This document shows positions 33,201 through 43,560 of a stretch of DNA of 64,000 nt, one piece after another. The DNA is taken from contig CM044956.1 in NCBI GenBank assembly GCA_024516035.1, positions 25,496,331 to 25,560,330 of the forward strand. The letters run 5' to 3'. Made by a program: the position numbers and the translations under genes. Below the pieces are notes generated by a model. It saw only the letters and a program-made list of their open reading frames with translations, was not told where the DNA came from and did no database searches. This DNA comes from Bactericera cockerelli (taxonomy: Eukaryota; Arthropoda; Insecta; Hemiptera; Triozidae). The first letter of the stretch is position 1. Every line of letters starts with the position of its first letter.

Positions 33201-36200
33201 ATGTAAAAAAACTGGAAAAAATTTCTTCCGAGAAATTTCTAAAATTAGAAATCGGGTATTGTGTTTGTTTTTTTAAAAAAAAAATTTTTTTTTGTTTTCC
33301 CATTTCAATTTTTTTTCAAAATTTTGGGGGGCTTTTTTTTAGCTCCTGGAGAAAATTTTGGGTTTTTCCCCGCCCCGGGCTTTTTAAAAAAATTTTTCCC
33401 CTTTTTTAAAGCGAAAAAAGTTGTTGATTTTCTTTTTTTTTCAACGAGGGGGTCGAGTTTGTTTGGGTTTTTTAAAAGGGGGTTCCCTTTTAAATCTAGA
33501 AAGGGGGGGTTTGTTTAAAACGGGGTTTTAAAAAGTTTTTTGGGGGGGGAAAAGAACCACGTAATGAAAAAGGGCCCCTTTTGCCAAAAATTTAAAGGGT
33601 TTTGTTTGGGGCCCAAGTTTTAAAATGCACAGTTCGCACATCCCCCTTTTATAATTTTTTATTAAAAAATTTTTTTGATTTTAAATTTTAAAAAATTAAA
33701 TAATAAAATTTTTTTTAAAAAACCGGGGCAAATGACGTAAAACAAGCCCTTTTTTTTTTAGTTAAAATTTAAATTTTTAAAAGTAATTAAAAATTTAAAA
33801 AGTAAAATTATCATAAAAAAAATTTTTAAAAAGGGACTAAAATTAAACCCCAAAAATAAATTTTTAAAAAATAAGGATTAAAAAATTTTTAAAAAGGGGT
33901 TTAAAAGAAAAATGAAAAAAAGTACATAAATTTTAAAAAAAAGTAGCTTAAAGTAACTTTTTTAAAAATTTTTTGCAAGTATTTACCTGATGTAAAAATT
34001 TTTTGGGGGGGCTCTCATCTTTTTGGGGGGCAAAAAAATAAAATAATTTTTAAAAACACTGATCAAAAAGGAAAATTTTCAATAATTTTTTAAAAAAAGC
34101 ATCGGGGGCAGTGCCCCTGCGATCCCAAAGAAAAGGTAGGTCAAGACAACATTGGGTAAGGAAAAAAAAATACCCCTGAACCTCAAAAACCGCAAAAAGA
34201 TTTTAACAGAATATGTAGGGGGGGGCCCCAAAATACCAGCCCTATTCCAAAAGGGATCTGTCAAGGGCCTTGTAAAAGGGGGGAAAAAAAAAGGGGGGGG
34301 AAAAGATAAACCCTTGGGTTTTCCGATGGGCCCTAAGATACGTGACTTTATAAAGGGGACTTGATGTATTTTTTAGAGAAGAGTTCCGATAAAAGTGATC
34401 CCAAAAGTTTTGTTTCCCTCTACAGGAAAGGGAAAAACCCTCAATGTTGTGGGGGAAAAGCCAAAGGGGGATTTTTTCCTTGAGAATTCAAAAAAACATT
34501 TGTGGAGTGAAAGTTTTAACCCATTACAAAAGGGCCCCTGATGAAAGGAAGAAATGCTTTTGAAAAAATGACGTCGGGGGAAACTTTTAATGGTTTTGAG
34601 TTTGACTCGTCTGCAAATAGGGGGATGGGAAGTTTAGACCGGGCAAGTCATTAAAGAATAAAAAAAAGGGGGAAAGGCCCCTAGGCCCCCTGACGACCCC
34701 CAGAGGAAAAAAAATGGTTGGAAAAGACTCTCAAAACGACCTGTTTAACAGCTGATAAGGTTTCATTAAATAAACCCTAACCTAAAAAAATTTCAGATTT
34801 TTGGGGTTTTGCAGCAAAGTGCCCTTTTAAAAAAATTTTCGTTTTTAAAAGATTTCTGCTTGATTCTTGAAAATTTTTTTGGTTTTTTTGGGGGGGAAAA
34901 CCAGTCCAAATTTTTTAAAGCCCTATTAAAAAAACAGATCATATAAGGTGGAAAACCGGGTGAATTGGTTGGTAAAGAAAACATTTTCCGGGCTTGGGAA
35001 ACCCCCCCTGGGCATTTCCCCTGCGCTCAGATATCTTAAAAAATTTGGGAATAGATTTTTTTCTAGTTTTCTAGGTTATTTGACGGGGTTTAAAAGGGGT
35101 TTGGGGGGTGTGGTTTAAAACGGAAAACCCCAAGTCGGGGCCCTTTTGGGGGAAGAAAAAGTTTAGTTTTTTTGATATACGGGGGGTCCCAGCAAGTTGG
35201 ACACCTAAAAAAAACTGGCCCCTTAAAGAGTTTTTAAAAATAAAAAACCCTAGGGAAAAAGTCCTAATTATGCGGAAATTTTTTTTTTTTCGGGGGGTTC
35301 AAAAGTCAAAGGGTGAAAAACTTTCGATTTTTAGTGGGGAAATTTTTTCAGTAAGTCTATGCTGGGGTCTAAAGTTTAAAATTAAAAAGGTGAATTTGTA
35401 AAGGGGGACTTGTTTTCAGTACCCATACTTGGGTTAGTTCCCCTTGGGGCTTTTTGGGGTTGTAAAAAAATTTTAATTTGGTTAAGTTTTTAGCGTTTTA
35501 AAAAAGGTTTTCCCCAAAAATTCTTTTGGTTTCAAAACTCCCCCGGGGTTTACACAAGACCTCCCTTTTCAAAAAACCTTACTCGTTTTGTCCTTTTAAT
35601 TTTCCCCGGTTCCCCTTTCCCTCAAGAGATCACCCCTAAAGGGTAGGGTGTAGCCGAAAATTTTTCCTATCCCTCAGGGGTTTCGTCCCGGGGCCCGATC
35701 CGGGACCCCTTAAAAAAAAAATAAAATAAATATTTTTAGTTTTTAAATTCCCCAATGGTGACTCAAGGTTTTAAAAGTCAAAAAATTTATGTCAAATTCG
35801 CACAAACCCCCCAAAATAAAAGGATTTTAAAGTGAAAACCCCCTTTTTAAAAAAATAATAAAAAAAACTGGTGTGACACCCGACTTTTCTTATCCCCCCA
35901 AAATAAGCAAATTCCCCCACTAATATTGACAGTAAGAGTGGGGAAAAATTAAAAAACAAATTGTAATCAAACTTCGAATCATTGGTTTTTTATGGTCAAA
36001 AACCCCCATCTGGTGTAAAAAAACACGCCAAATTTTGGAAAAAATATTCCCCGGATTGTTTACATTTTTACCACGTGGCAATTTTGGGGGTTTTATACTA
36101 AATCCTTTTATCTAAAAAAGTTAAAAACCCTTTCTTCAAATTTAATTTAATGGTAGAATCATTTTTTCTACATTCTAGATTAAAATTCTTCGAGAATTAC

Positions 36201-36639
36201 AAGAACTTTATTTTCAAACGAATTTTCTTTTAAATGTGCCCGGCCGGGTTTTAAATTGCAAAAATTTTTAAATTCGGAACGTTTTTTCCTTTTTTTCCTC
36301 CCGAAAAACTCCCCAAATTTTTTCCAAAAGCCAAATAAAGGGGAGGTTGGTTTTTCCGGGGCGTATGGTGGGGTTTTTTCTCCCCTTTTTGTGTCAGTGA
36401 GTTCAGAAAAAAAAAACCCGGAAAATAAAAAAAATTCAGTTTAAAACCTAAAATTTAATAACTCCCGAGTTGGGTTAAGGGGCCGGGGGGCGCGCGAACG
36501 CCCGCAATGTGCTGCTAAAAAAAAAAAAATTCCCCCCAATTATAATTTAATAATAAATTTCCCCCCGGGTAAAGGGGTTTCGGAGCAAGTCTTGTAAAAA
36601 AATTTTCAATACAATTTTTTTTCTATAACAAAAAGGGGC

Positions 36640-38215
36640 CTGTGGCTCTGGAAGAAAAAGACCAGGGTTGCCCCCCCCGTCGAAAAGGCGATAACGGAAA
36701 AATCTTCAAAGTTTGGAAGCTTCATAAAAGGATTTTAAAAAACCCCCCCCGGGGGGCTGCGGAAGGGGTTCAATGGCTGCTCAAACCCCTAGAGCCATTT
36801 CCAGAAAAAGCACCAAAAAAAACCTCTTTTAAAAAAAAAAAAAACCCTTTGGCCCCGGGGGGAGAAGTAAAGGAGCGAAGGGGGCAGAAGATAACCCCAA
36901 ACCCAAAAATTTCTCTTGTAGAGATATCGAGGTGGATTCAAACCCCCAACGTTCTAAAACCCCTTTTAAACCCCTGAAGTTTAAAAGGGGGTAAATTTTG
37001 GGGAAAAAGTTCCCAAATGAGCCCGGGGCCCCAGGCAGGGAAAATGTTTCCCAACTTATTCCCCCAAAAGAGCAAAAGAAAAGTCTGTTGAGCAAAAAGG
37101 GGAACCTTAGGTTTTCAACGGCCCTTAGCCTCAAAAACGTCTAAAAAAATGGCTTGCTAAGGGGAAAAAAATTTTCGTCTCTCAGAAGCTGTGAAAGCTT
37201 CAAAAAAAGAAAATTTTTTTTAAAAATTGAGGAGTTGGGGGAAGGAGGTTGGGGAATGGCTGCTAAAAACCCTGACCAATTTCCATTTTAAAAAACCCCC
37301 CAAAGGGGAAATCGTTAGAAGAAAAAACCCTTCGGATCGGGTGAGGGCTAATGGAGCAGGAAAAAGGGGGGAAGATGCCAAAAACCCCCAATATATTCTT
37401 GTAGAGATAGTTCAGAGGTGGAAAATTTAAAAAACCCCAACTGTTCTCAAAGCTTTATAAACCCCCTGAAGTTTTGGGGAAATTTTGGGGGAATTCTGAA
37501 GAATTCCCAAAAAAGAGCCGGCCCCCGGGGGGGGCGAAAATTTCCCCAACTTATTCCCCCAAAAGACAAAAAAAAAGCCTTGTCTGAGCAAAGGGGAATC
37601 CTTACTGGCTTTTAACGGGCCCCGAAACCTAACCCCCCGTTAACCCCAAATGGACATTGCTAGCCCAAAAAAGCGTTCTTTGAAACTGTGAAAAGCTTCA
37701 AAAAAAAGAGAATTTTTAAAACTTAAAGGGGTGCTGGGGGAAAGGGGGTTGAAGGGGGGTCAAAACCCTTTTAAACCACTTTCCAAAAAAGCACCAAAAA
37801 AAAGGGGCCCCGTTTAGAAAAAAAACCCCTTCAGAGCATCGGGGGGAGGCAAGGAGCAGAAGAGGCGGAAAAATCCAACAACCTCAACACTCCTTGTAGG
37901 TATTTTTAGGGTGGCATTTAAAAACCCCAAATGTTCTAAAGGGGTTTTAAACGCCCCGAATTTTTTAAAAGGGGGAGTTTTTCTGAAAAATTTTCCCCCA
38001 AAGAGCCCGGGCCCGGGGGGGCAAAATGTTCCAAAATTTTTCGCCAAAAAGAGCAAAAGAAATGCTTGTCTGGAAAAAAGGAACCCCTTACTGGCTTTTC
38101 AAAGGCACTTGCCTCAATACCGTTGAAAAAATGGACATTGTAGCCCAAAATGGGAGTTTGTAAAGAGGGGCCCCCGAGACAGTGAAAACACTTTTTTCTG
38201 GGAATGTGGAGCGGG
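36640..38215. repeat. Three degraded tandem units of about 490 bp
   Basis: The series CTTGTAGAGATA-, then GGTGG then a GTTCT then CCCCTGAAG, then GAGCCxGGGCCC, then ACTTATTCCCCCAAAAGA, then CTTACTGGCTTT recurs starting near 36,915, 37,395 and 37,890. That spacing is too regular for chance even with degraded bases. It looks like a local tandem repeat (satellite or duplicated exon-intron unit). Whether it codes cannot be judged. Confidence 0.5.
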
Positions 38216-38270
38216 GCCACACGTCACTGAAACATTTTCAAGGCGTTCAAAAAAACCCCCAAAGAAGTTA

Positions 38271-38744
38271 CCGAAATCAGCCCCAAAAGAATCTTAAGCT
38301 ACATTAATATCTTTGATCTTATTTAGAGTTACAGGGGCATGTCACAAAAGATCTATTTAAGGTCGCAGTGACAAAGAGCTTTCGTAGCCGATAGCCCTAC
38401 CTATACCAATACCAATCCAATGCTATAACAACAATAAAATAAAAATTCAAACAAATCACAATAGTCACAGCAATATGGTGTCAAAAATAAATAATTCAAA
38501 ATTTCGAATTAAAATTTTTAAAAAAAATAATATAAAACATCAAGTAAAATCAAAATGTCACCCTTGGAATTGGCTGCTCGTAGCATTCTGTTCAGGGGTG
38601 AAAAACAAAGTGTAGTTTGTAGGACATGACGTTACATAAAAATAACCGTTCCTCCTGAACCTCTTGTGAAACTGAGGGATACCGTGGACAATGCTGATTG
38701 CAGTCAACCCAAATCAGAGAGCAGTTTTTTCAAGAAACATTTTA
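38271..38744. other. Clean sequence resumes; intron of kinase C unit
   Basis: Normal base texture returns at about 38,270. The block ACCGAAATCAGCCCCAAAAG to TTTAGAGTTACAG resembles 553-625 in the lectin intron, so it is a dispersed repeat. No exon seen. Confidence 0.5.
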
Positions 38745-39092
38745 TCAACCTGATGACGGGTTCTGACAATGGAGCAAGGTCAGCAACATGAGTGGATAGC
38801 GTAGACTGCAGTAAAAAAGGAACAGCTTTTGAACTCTAATCCAGCAAAAGGGAATTGTAGTGGGGGACCATATAATGGCTCCATATTCAAGTAGAGAGCG
38901 GACTAAAGATAGATACAGGACTTGGAAAGAAGTTGCAGATAAACCTGTAGATGAACGAAAACACATATCCAAGAAGGCGATGGACACCACATTGCAAGGT
39001 TTGCAATGTGAACAGAGAAGGAGAGTTTGTGAGTTTTTTTGTTGGACTTTTTGGATAGCGCATGACCACACAAATTTTTGGTAACAATGCAA
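38745..39092 (-). pseudogene. Non-LTR retrotransposon reverse transcriptase remnant
   Basis: The frame contains LSLVRSLLEYGAIIWSP then RVQKLFLFYCSLRYPL, the familiar pattern (SLVRSxLEYxxxxWSP...RVQxxFLRF) at the C-terminal side of Jockey/CR1-type LINE reverse transcriptases. The catalytic YxDD region is absent and adjacent frames carry shifted pieces, so it is a dead 5'-truncated LINE fragment. Confidence 0.65.
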
Positions 39093-39137
39093 AATTTTAG
39101 CACAATTCGACTTGTGATTCTCGAGTTAAAGAAGGAC

Positions 39138-39163
39138 AAACACACACACACACACACGCACAC
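39138..39163. repeat. Short CA microsatellite
   Basis: About 12 CA repeats with one G interruption. Confidence 0.8.
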
Positions 39164-39164
39164 A

Positions 39165-40276
39165 AAAAGAATCATTACATTATATTTTAGATGTTCAATA
39201 CTCTGTAGGGGGAAGACCATTTATTGAGCTATTTATGAATTAAAGGTTACCTACATTATAGTAGGTGCTAATAATTCTATTTTTGACGCCAAAATAGTAG
39301 GTAACGTCTTCTCAATCAATGTAAGTAAGTTTTGAAGTCAATCGAGTAACTTGTGAGTAGAAACTCAGAATGCAAATACTTCATCATCAATCAGTTTTTA
39401 CTTCTTAGTAGTATAATAAGTTTATTTTTTATTGATCAAAGCAAACTATATAAAAAGAAATGACAGTTTCCAATTCTAATAGATCTCAAAATTAAAAATT
39501 ACGAAACAGTACAAAATCAATTGCTTATAAATGGCGTGGAAAATGTAAAAAAGAAAAATATCTATATAAATTATAGTGAGCAATTACTACTTATGTAAAA
39601 AATCTTACCGAATATAGTCTCATGAGGCTGTTTTTGATGTCCTCCAAAAATAATTTTTGTCACCGAATAAAAATTATTAATAATAACACGTTCTTGTGCT
39701 TGTTCTTCGTTTGTTCAGCTCAAAATGATAATTTTCATTTTAAGACTGCGTTACGTTATATATTCGTAGGAATTCGTTTTTTTTGGCAAACGAAATCTTG
39801 TGAGAAACAAGTTCACTCTTTTTCACATCGCATGTTCTGATCAATAAATAATTGGGCGGCGGGTGATGTAGTGCTACCAACTACTTACTCACATCTGGCA
39901 TTGAGAATATTGCGTATTTCACTAGACAAAACAAAGGAGAGTCACCATGATTTTGAGTACGATTGAATTGAAATTTAGTAAAGTTTCGTAATGGCAGTGT
40001 AGAAGATTTTCAAAATGTCCAGTTTTTTTAATAAATTTCTGGAATCACATGGGATATAAAGTTTACTGTATGTTTTCTTATAACAAATTTTACCTGGGGG
40101 AGTAGGAATTAGCAAGGGTTACAAAATTAAAATTATCTAGGGTCAAGTTTGAATGAGAAAGGGGATTTAGAGTGTGGAATTCCAAATCGAGTGAGTGCTG
40201 CCCGGATGAATTGGAAAAGAATGAATGGAGTACTGTGTGATCGAGTTTATGAATGAAAGGAAAATTACTTTTTTCT
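39165..40276. other. Intron, nothing recognised
   Basis: AT-rich intron of the kinase C unit. No supported exon; short open frames on both strands lack homology or splice context that I can recognise. Confidence 0.4.
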
Positions 40277-41478
40277 ACTAGGTTTTGATTTTTTATAATT
40301 TTCCAGGGGCGGCCCCAGGGGGGGGTCAACTTTGGAACCACCCTATTTGTAATACATTTCTGAAAAGTAGTTGACATTAAAAGTATCTTAAGATAAATTT
40401 TTAATCGTTGAGATTTTTTATCATAACAGGGCCGGAGATATCGTACATTTCATTTCACAGGTTTTGATAATTTTTATAAGAAAATAATTGTATTTTTGTA
40501 TTGAAAAAATGTTGAATACAAGTTTTTCCATTTGAAAGAATTAAGTACTATTAGCTTTACCAGGGGAGGTTGTCAAGGCTCAAGTATTTTTTTAAAAATA
40601 TTTATTTTATTTTTAAATAATGTTAAAACCATCCTTTTTCAACTATAATTTGTGCTAAATTAATGCAATGATTCATATTGTTCAATTAAAAATAAAAACA
40701 TGGCCCGGGTTTACTTAAAATAATGTGTAACATTTTTAAACCCGCGTTAGGTCCTTGTGTCCGGCCCTGTTTTCAAGGGTAAAAAATGACTGAAACCTGT
40801 AAAAAAGTAATGTACGATTACTCCGGCCCTGTTTTGATTAACCCCTTAAGGTACCATATAAATTTTGAGAAATCTTCCCCAAAGTACATTTTTTTTTTTC
40901 GCTATTTTGTTCTAAATTTATTGCTGAGTTGTAAACATATTTTTTCAATTTTTTTTTTTTGACGATTTTGTAAAAAAAAAAAAATGAAGTATTTGACCCA
41001 TTTTAAAATTTCCTTTGATGAAATATCAGTCACCATTTTGAAAAGTTCTCTGTCTGATATATCAGTCATTTTATCAAAAGTGGGGCTGATATTTCAGTCA
41101 GAATTTGATTTGAAATGGGAAAAACGTGAGTCTGAAATATCAGACACTGAGGGCGGAATTAATAGACAGCATCAATTAACTTAAGTCGTTGGTAAGTGTC
41201 GGTTTTTCCTATCTTACACAGTACGCAATCGTGACTTAGCGCCACAGAGGTATTACAAAAACGTCTATTAATTCCGCCCTGAGTCTTTTTTTGACATTTC
41301 GTTGCGTCTGATAATCAGTCACGGTACTTTAAGGGGTTAAAAATCTCAAACTTGTCTTAAAATACTTGAAATGTTAGTACTTTTCAGAAATGTATTACAT
41401 TATAGGGTGGTTTATTTAAGATTATAAGTTTACCCTACCTGGGCGGCCCTTGGTAATGATTAAAAATCAAAACCTAGT
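40277..41478. mobile_element. 1.2-kb TIR element, host to a nested element
   Basis: Ends ACTAGGTTTTGATTTTT (40,277) and its reverse complement (ending 41,478) begin inverted arms of about 110 bp. These also share GGGCGGCCC and GTAATACATTTCTGAAAAG (mirrored at about 40,350 and 41,390). The centre holds a second element (40,838-41,340). No transposase is visible. Confidence 0.6.
40838..41340. mobile_element. Nested piggyBac-like MITE, 503 bp
   Basis: It begins TTAACCCCTTAAGGTACC and ends GGTACTTTAAGGGGTTAA. TTAA at both borders followed by CCC-type inverted ends is the piggyBac signature (TTAA target duplication). The interior contains a repeated word CTGATATxTCAGTCA in both orientations and GGCGGAATTAATAGAC mirrored at about 41,153 and 41,275. 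The 66-codon frame at 40,984 is repeat sequence, not a transposase. Confidence 0.6.
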
Positions 41479-41554
41479 ATAAAAGGTTTCCCCCTCGATA
41501 CAATGGTACACCTGTTTTAGTTTTTCTGAAAATTTAAATCCATTCTCCAATCCA

Positions 41555-41965
41555 TTTTGGCGGACCCTGTATAAAAATATTGTTAGACATGCTATGCTAT
41601 ACGGGGCTGAAACTTGGCCCTTAAGAAACAGATTGGAAATGGCTGAAATGAGATGTTGAGATGGAGTTGTGCAGTAATAGATTGGACAAAATAAGGAACG
41701 GAAATACTAGAAATAGAATAAAGGTGGCGGAAGTTACAAAAAAATACAGGAGAAAAGGATTACAATGGTATGTAGGGGCATGTCAAAAGAAGAGTGAGAA
41801 AGAAAGTTGGGAGAATAGAGGTGAGAGGAGGAAGAAAGAGAGGTAGACAATAGAAGAGATGGGGGACTGTCTGAATAGTGATATAAGAGAGAAGGGAATG
41901 AGAGGTGACGAGTGGCACGATCGGACTAAGTGCAGGCTCTATCGAGAAAATGTTCTGAAATTTCT
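41555..41965 (+). pseudogene. LINE reverse transcriptase C-terminal fragment
   Basis: Read across frames it gives VRHAMLYGAETWPLRNRLEM, then RWSCAVIDWTK, then WYVG-type followed by KRRVRKKVGRIEVRGGRKRG and a W/R-rich end (EVTSGT). This is the typical thumb/C-terminal region (YGAETWxL...RxLRWxCxV...GRRxRGRPxxRW) of RTE/Jockey-like endonuclease-reverse transcriptases. It has several stops and frameshifts, and the catalytic part is missing. An old 5'-truncated copy. Confidence 0.7.
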
Positions 41966-42978
41966 GAGATGGACAACACTTCTTTTTTGAGTTTAATGAT
42001 TTCTCCCGTTTTTTTTGGATTCACTTTTTTTAAAATGAATAATTTGGCTGCTTCATAGATATGCTATCTATAAATCAAAAGCCAACTTCACCCTGGTTTT
42101 ACAAAACATTCATTTCTTTTAGACAATAGACATCTTCCAAAAACCATTACGGCCTTATGGGGGTTTTTGGGCTTTCTTACGAATTACAGCTGATTTTATT
42201 TGTTGTCATGTGAGACATGACCTTATCTAAGGTCGTTGAAAATATTGCTGCAGAGTGCAAAAGGTCAATTGATTTTCCTTTGGTGGATTAAATAAAAAAA
42301 CTAAATCAACATTTGTAGATAAAAAAAAAAAAAACGACCCGTTAATTTTAATGTTCTAGAGTCTAGACTCATTTTTAATAGCATAGGTAAAGAAATAAAA
42401 GTTCGGGCTTTTAATTTAAGGATGTTTTCGATACCCAGCAACATTTGAGACTATAACTTAACCTTTTACGGTCCAGTGAATGTCCCAATGCAACTATAGA
42501 AACGCCCGCTAAAACTCCAGTATAAAATTCACAAGAAAAGTCCTTAAGGTCCCGTGCATTATACTACATGCATTGTTTTGTTTGCTCATCAGGTCCAGCT
42601 GTTTCGGAAAGGGAAAAGAAGCGTACGGTCCATTAGATTTTTTATTTCAAATTACAGACCTCGCATAAGGGTGTTTGTGGACGACCCAAACTTTTGACAT
42701 TGTATAAAGAACAACAGCTCCTATTTAGCGATATGGGAGCTAAAAATTGGAAAATTATTTAGGTATAAAACACGTTTAAAAATAGGTAGGTAGTGGAAGT
42801 ATAAAAAGTCAATGTGTTGAAAGGGACTTAAAATCAATGATAACAACACCACCTGTATCACACAGCTTCCTTCTTTGTCTAACTCATGTCAACAAGTGTG
42901 CTAGAAAGAGACAGAGATATACTTTACAGATGTTTTCTTTAACCTCAAATAACATAGAAAGAAAATAAAATTACTTAC
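41966..42978. other. Intron with one dispersed-repeat end
   Basis: No exon up to the donor at 42,978. The piece TTAACCTTTTACGGTCCAGT at about 42,460-42,660 recurs diverged at 44,627-44,775 (TTAACCTTTTGCCCTCCAGT). A TTAA start suggests a piggyBac-type end, but no partner terminus is located. Confidence 0.4.
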
Positions 42979-43016
42979 CACAAAGTAAATTTCGAATTTC
43001 CTTGCTTCTTCTTCAC
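42979..43016 (-). CDS. Adenylate-kinase family domain C, 38-nt exon
   Basis: A tiny exon, acceptor tatttcatag then GT at 43,016-43,015, donor GTAAGT at 42,978. It encodes EEEARKFEIYFV, phase 1 in and phase 0 out. It fits exactly before ITSPSAIIYLEV of the 9,704-9,889 exon. In AK families this is the stretch after the GYPR loop (xxxEAxxFExxI), followed by the beta strand leading to the LID. The intron that follows is about 33 kb in this assembly and holds the corrupted block. I found no upstream exon with P-loop or GYPR between 43,017 and 46,354. Confidence 0.7.
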
Positions 43017-43244
43017 CTATGAAATATACAGTTTTCTTTTAGACATTTTTATCACAGAAATAAAGAAATAGAACAGGTACTACACTGAACCAACTTCCGC
43101 AGGTTGCACTGATAATAATGTTTGTTTACACAGCGGCTTACATTTTAGACACTTTTGACTTGCTCGTAAATATTCTACGGCGTAAATATACAAAATGATC
43201 GCGATCGCTAGGATTCGAAATTACACCTTAAGAGACCTCTGCAA

Positions 43245-43560
43245 TATTTTGAAGTCTTGCATAGGTGCCAGTGGGCCTCAGGGGCATTAAAGCACGCTTT
43301 GCAATTTTACCCTAAGAACCGTCAGGATTATGTCCAAGCGCTTCCATCGTTGCTTCTAGTACTCGAGTGGCATTTCTGTCAGTTATCCCACACCGATCCA
43401 AAATCAGAGATAGCTTCATGGTTAGAAATTCCCTGGTGACTCGCATTCTTCTGCAACCGGGAAAAGGCCAGGAAGTTCCTCGCTATCTTGAGAAGTGCAA
43501 ATGTCCATTTACATTACATGTCTACCTGGTAGGAGTTCGGCCCCCGAGTCTTAAAAGAAA
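43245..43560 (+). pseudogene. Possible Ty3/gypsy integrase remnant
   Basis: The frame reads SGALKHALQFYPKNRQDYV then QALPSLLLVLEWHF, with an alternating Leu pattern. It recalls the integrase end of Ty3/gypsy polyproteins (xLKxAL......W...LPxVLLxLR). It has a stop at 43,439 and continues in another frame. The likeness is weak and could be chance. Confidence 0.25.

Larger units (their letters stand above)
20588..36639. other. Degraded sequence with no clean counterpart
   Basis: This continues beyond the point where the clean left contig stops, so it is probably the true intron between kinase exons C1 and C2, recorded at unusable quality. I see no reliable exon. Recognisable ghosts are listed separately (SINE cores at 27.1 and 27.7 kb, a Helitron-type CA array at 29.4-29.7 kb). 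Many open frames occur but reflect homopolymer codons. Confidence 0.6.
11034..38270. other. Corrupted (homopolymer-degraded) assembly block
   Basis: Throughout this interval real words are interrupted by runs of one repeated base, giving endless AAAA/TTTT/GGGG/CCCC blocks and frames rich in Lys, Phe, Gly and Pro. Where a clean counterpart exists (2,353-11,033), the block can be aligned word for word with many positions overwritten by a neighbouring base. Its length is inflated about 10 percent. It behaves like unpolished read or failed consensus inserted between two good contigs. No gene should be called from it; the many open frames are artefacts. Confidence 0.9.

Noticed and set aside
11300..38200. 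Dozens of open frames of 60-160 codons rich in Lys, Phe, Gly and Pro
   Set aside because: They lie in the homopolymer-degraded block; their residues are codons of base runs and both strands are open at the same places.
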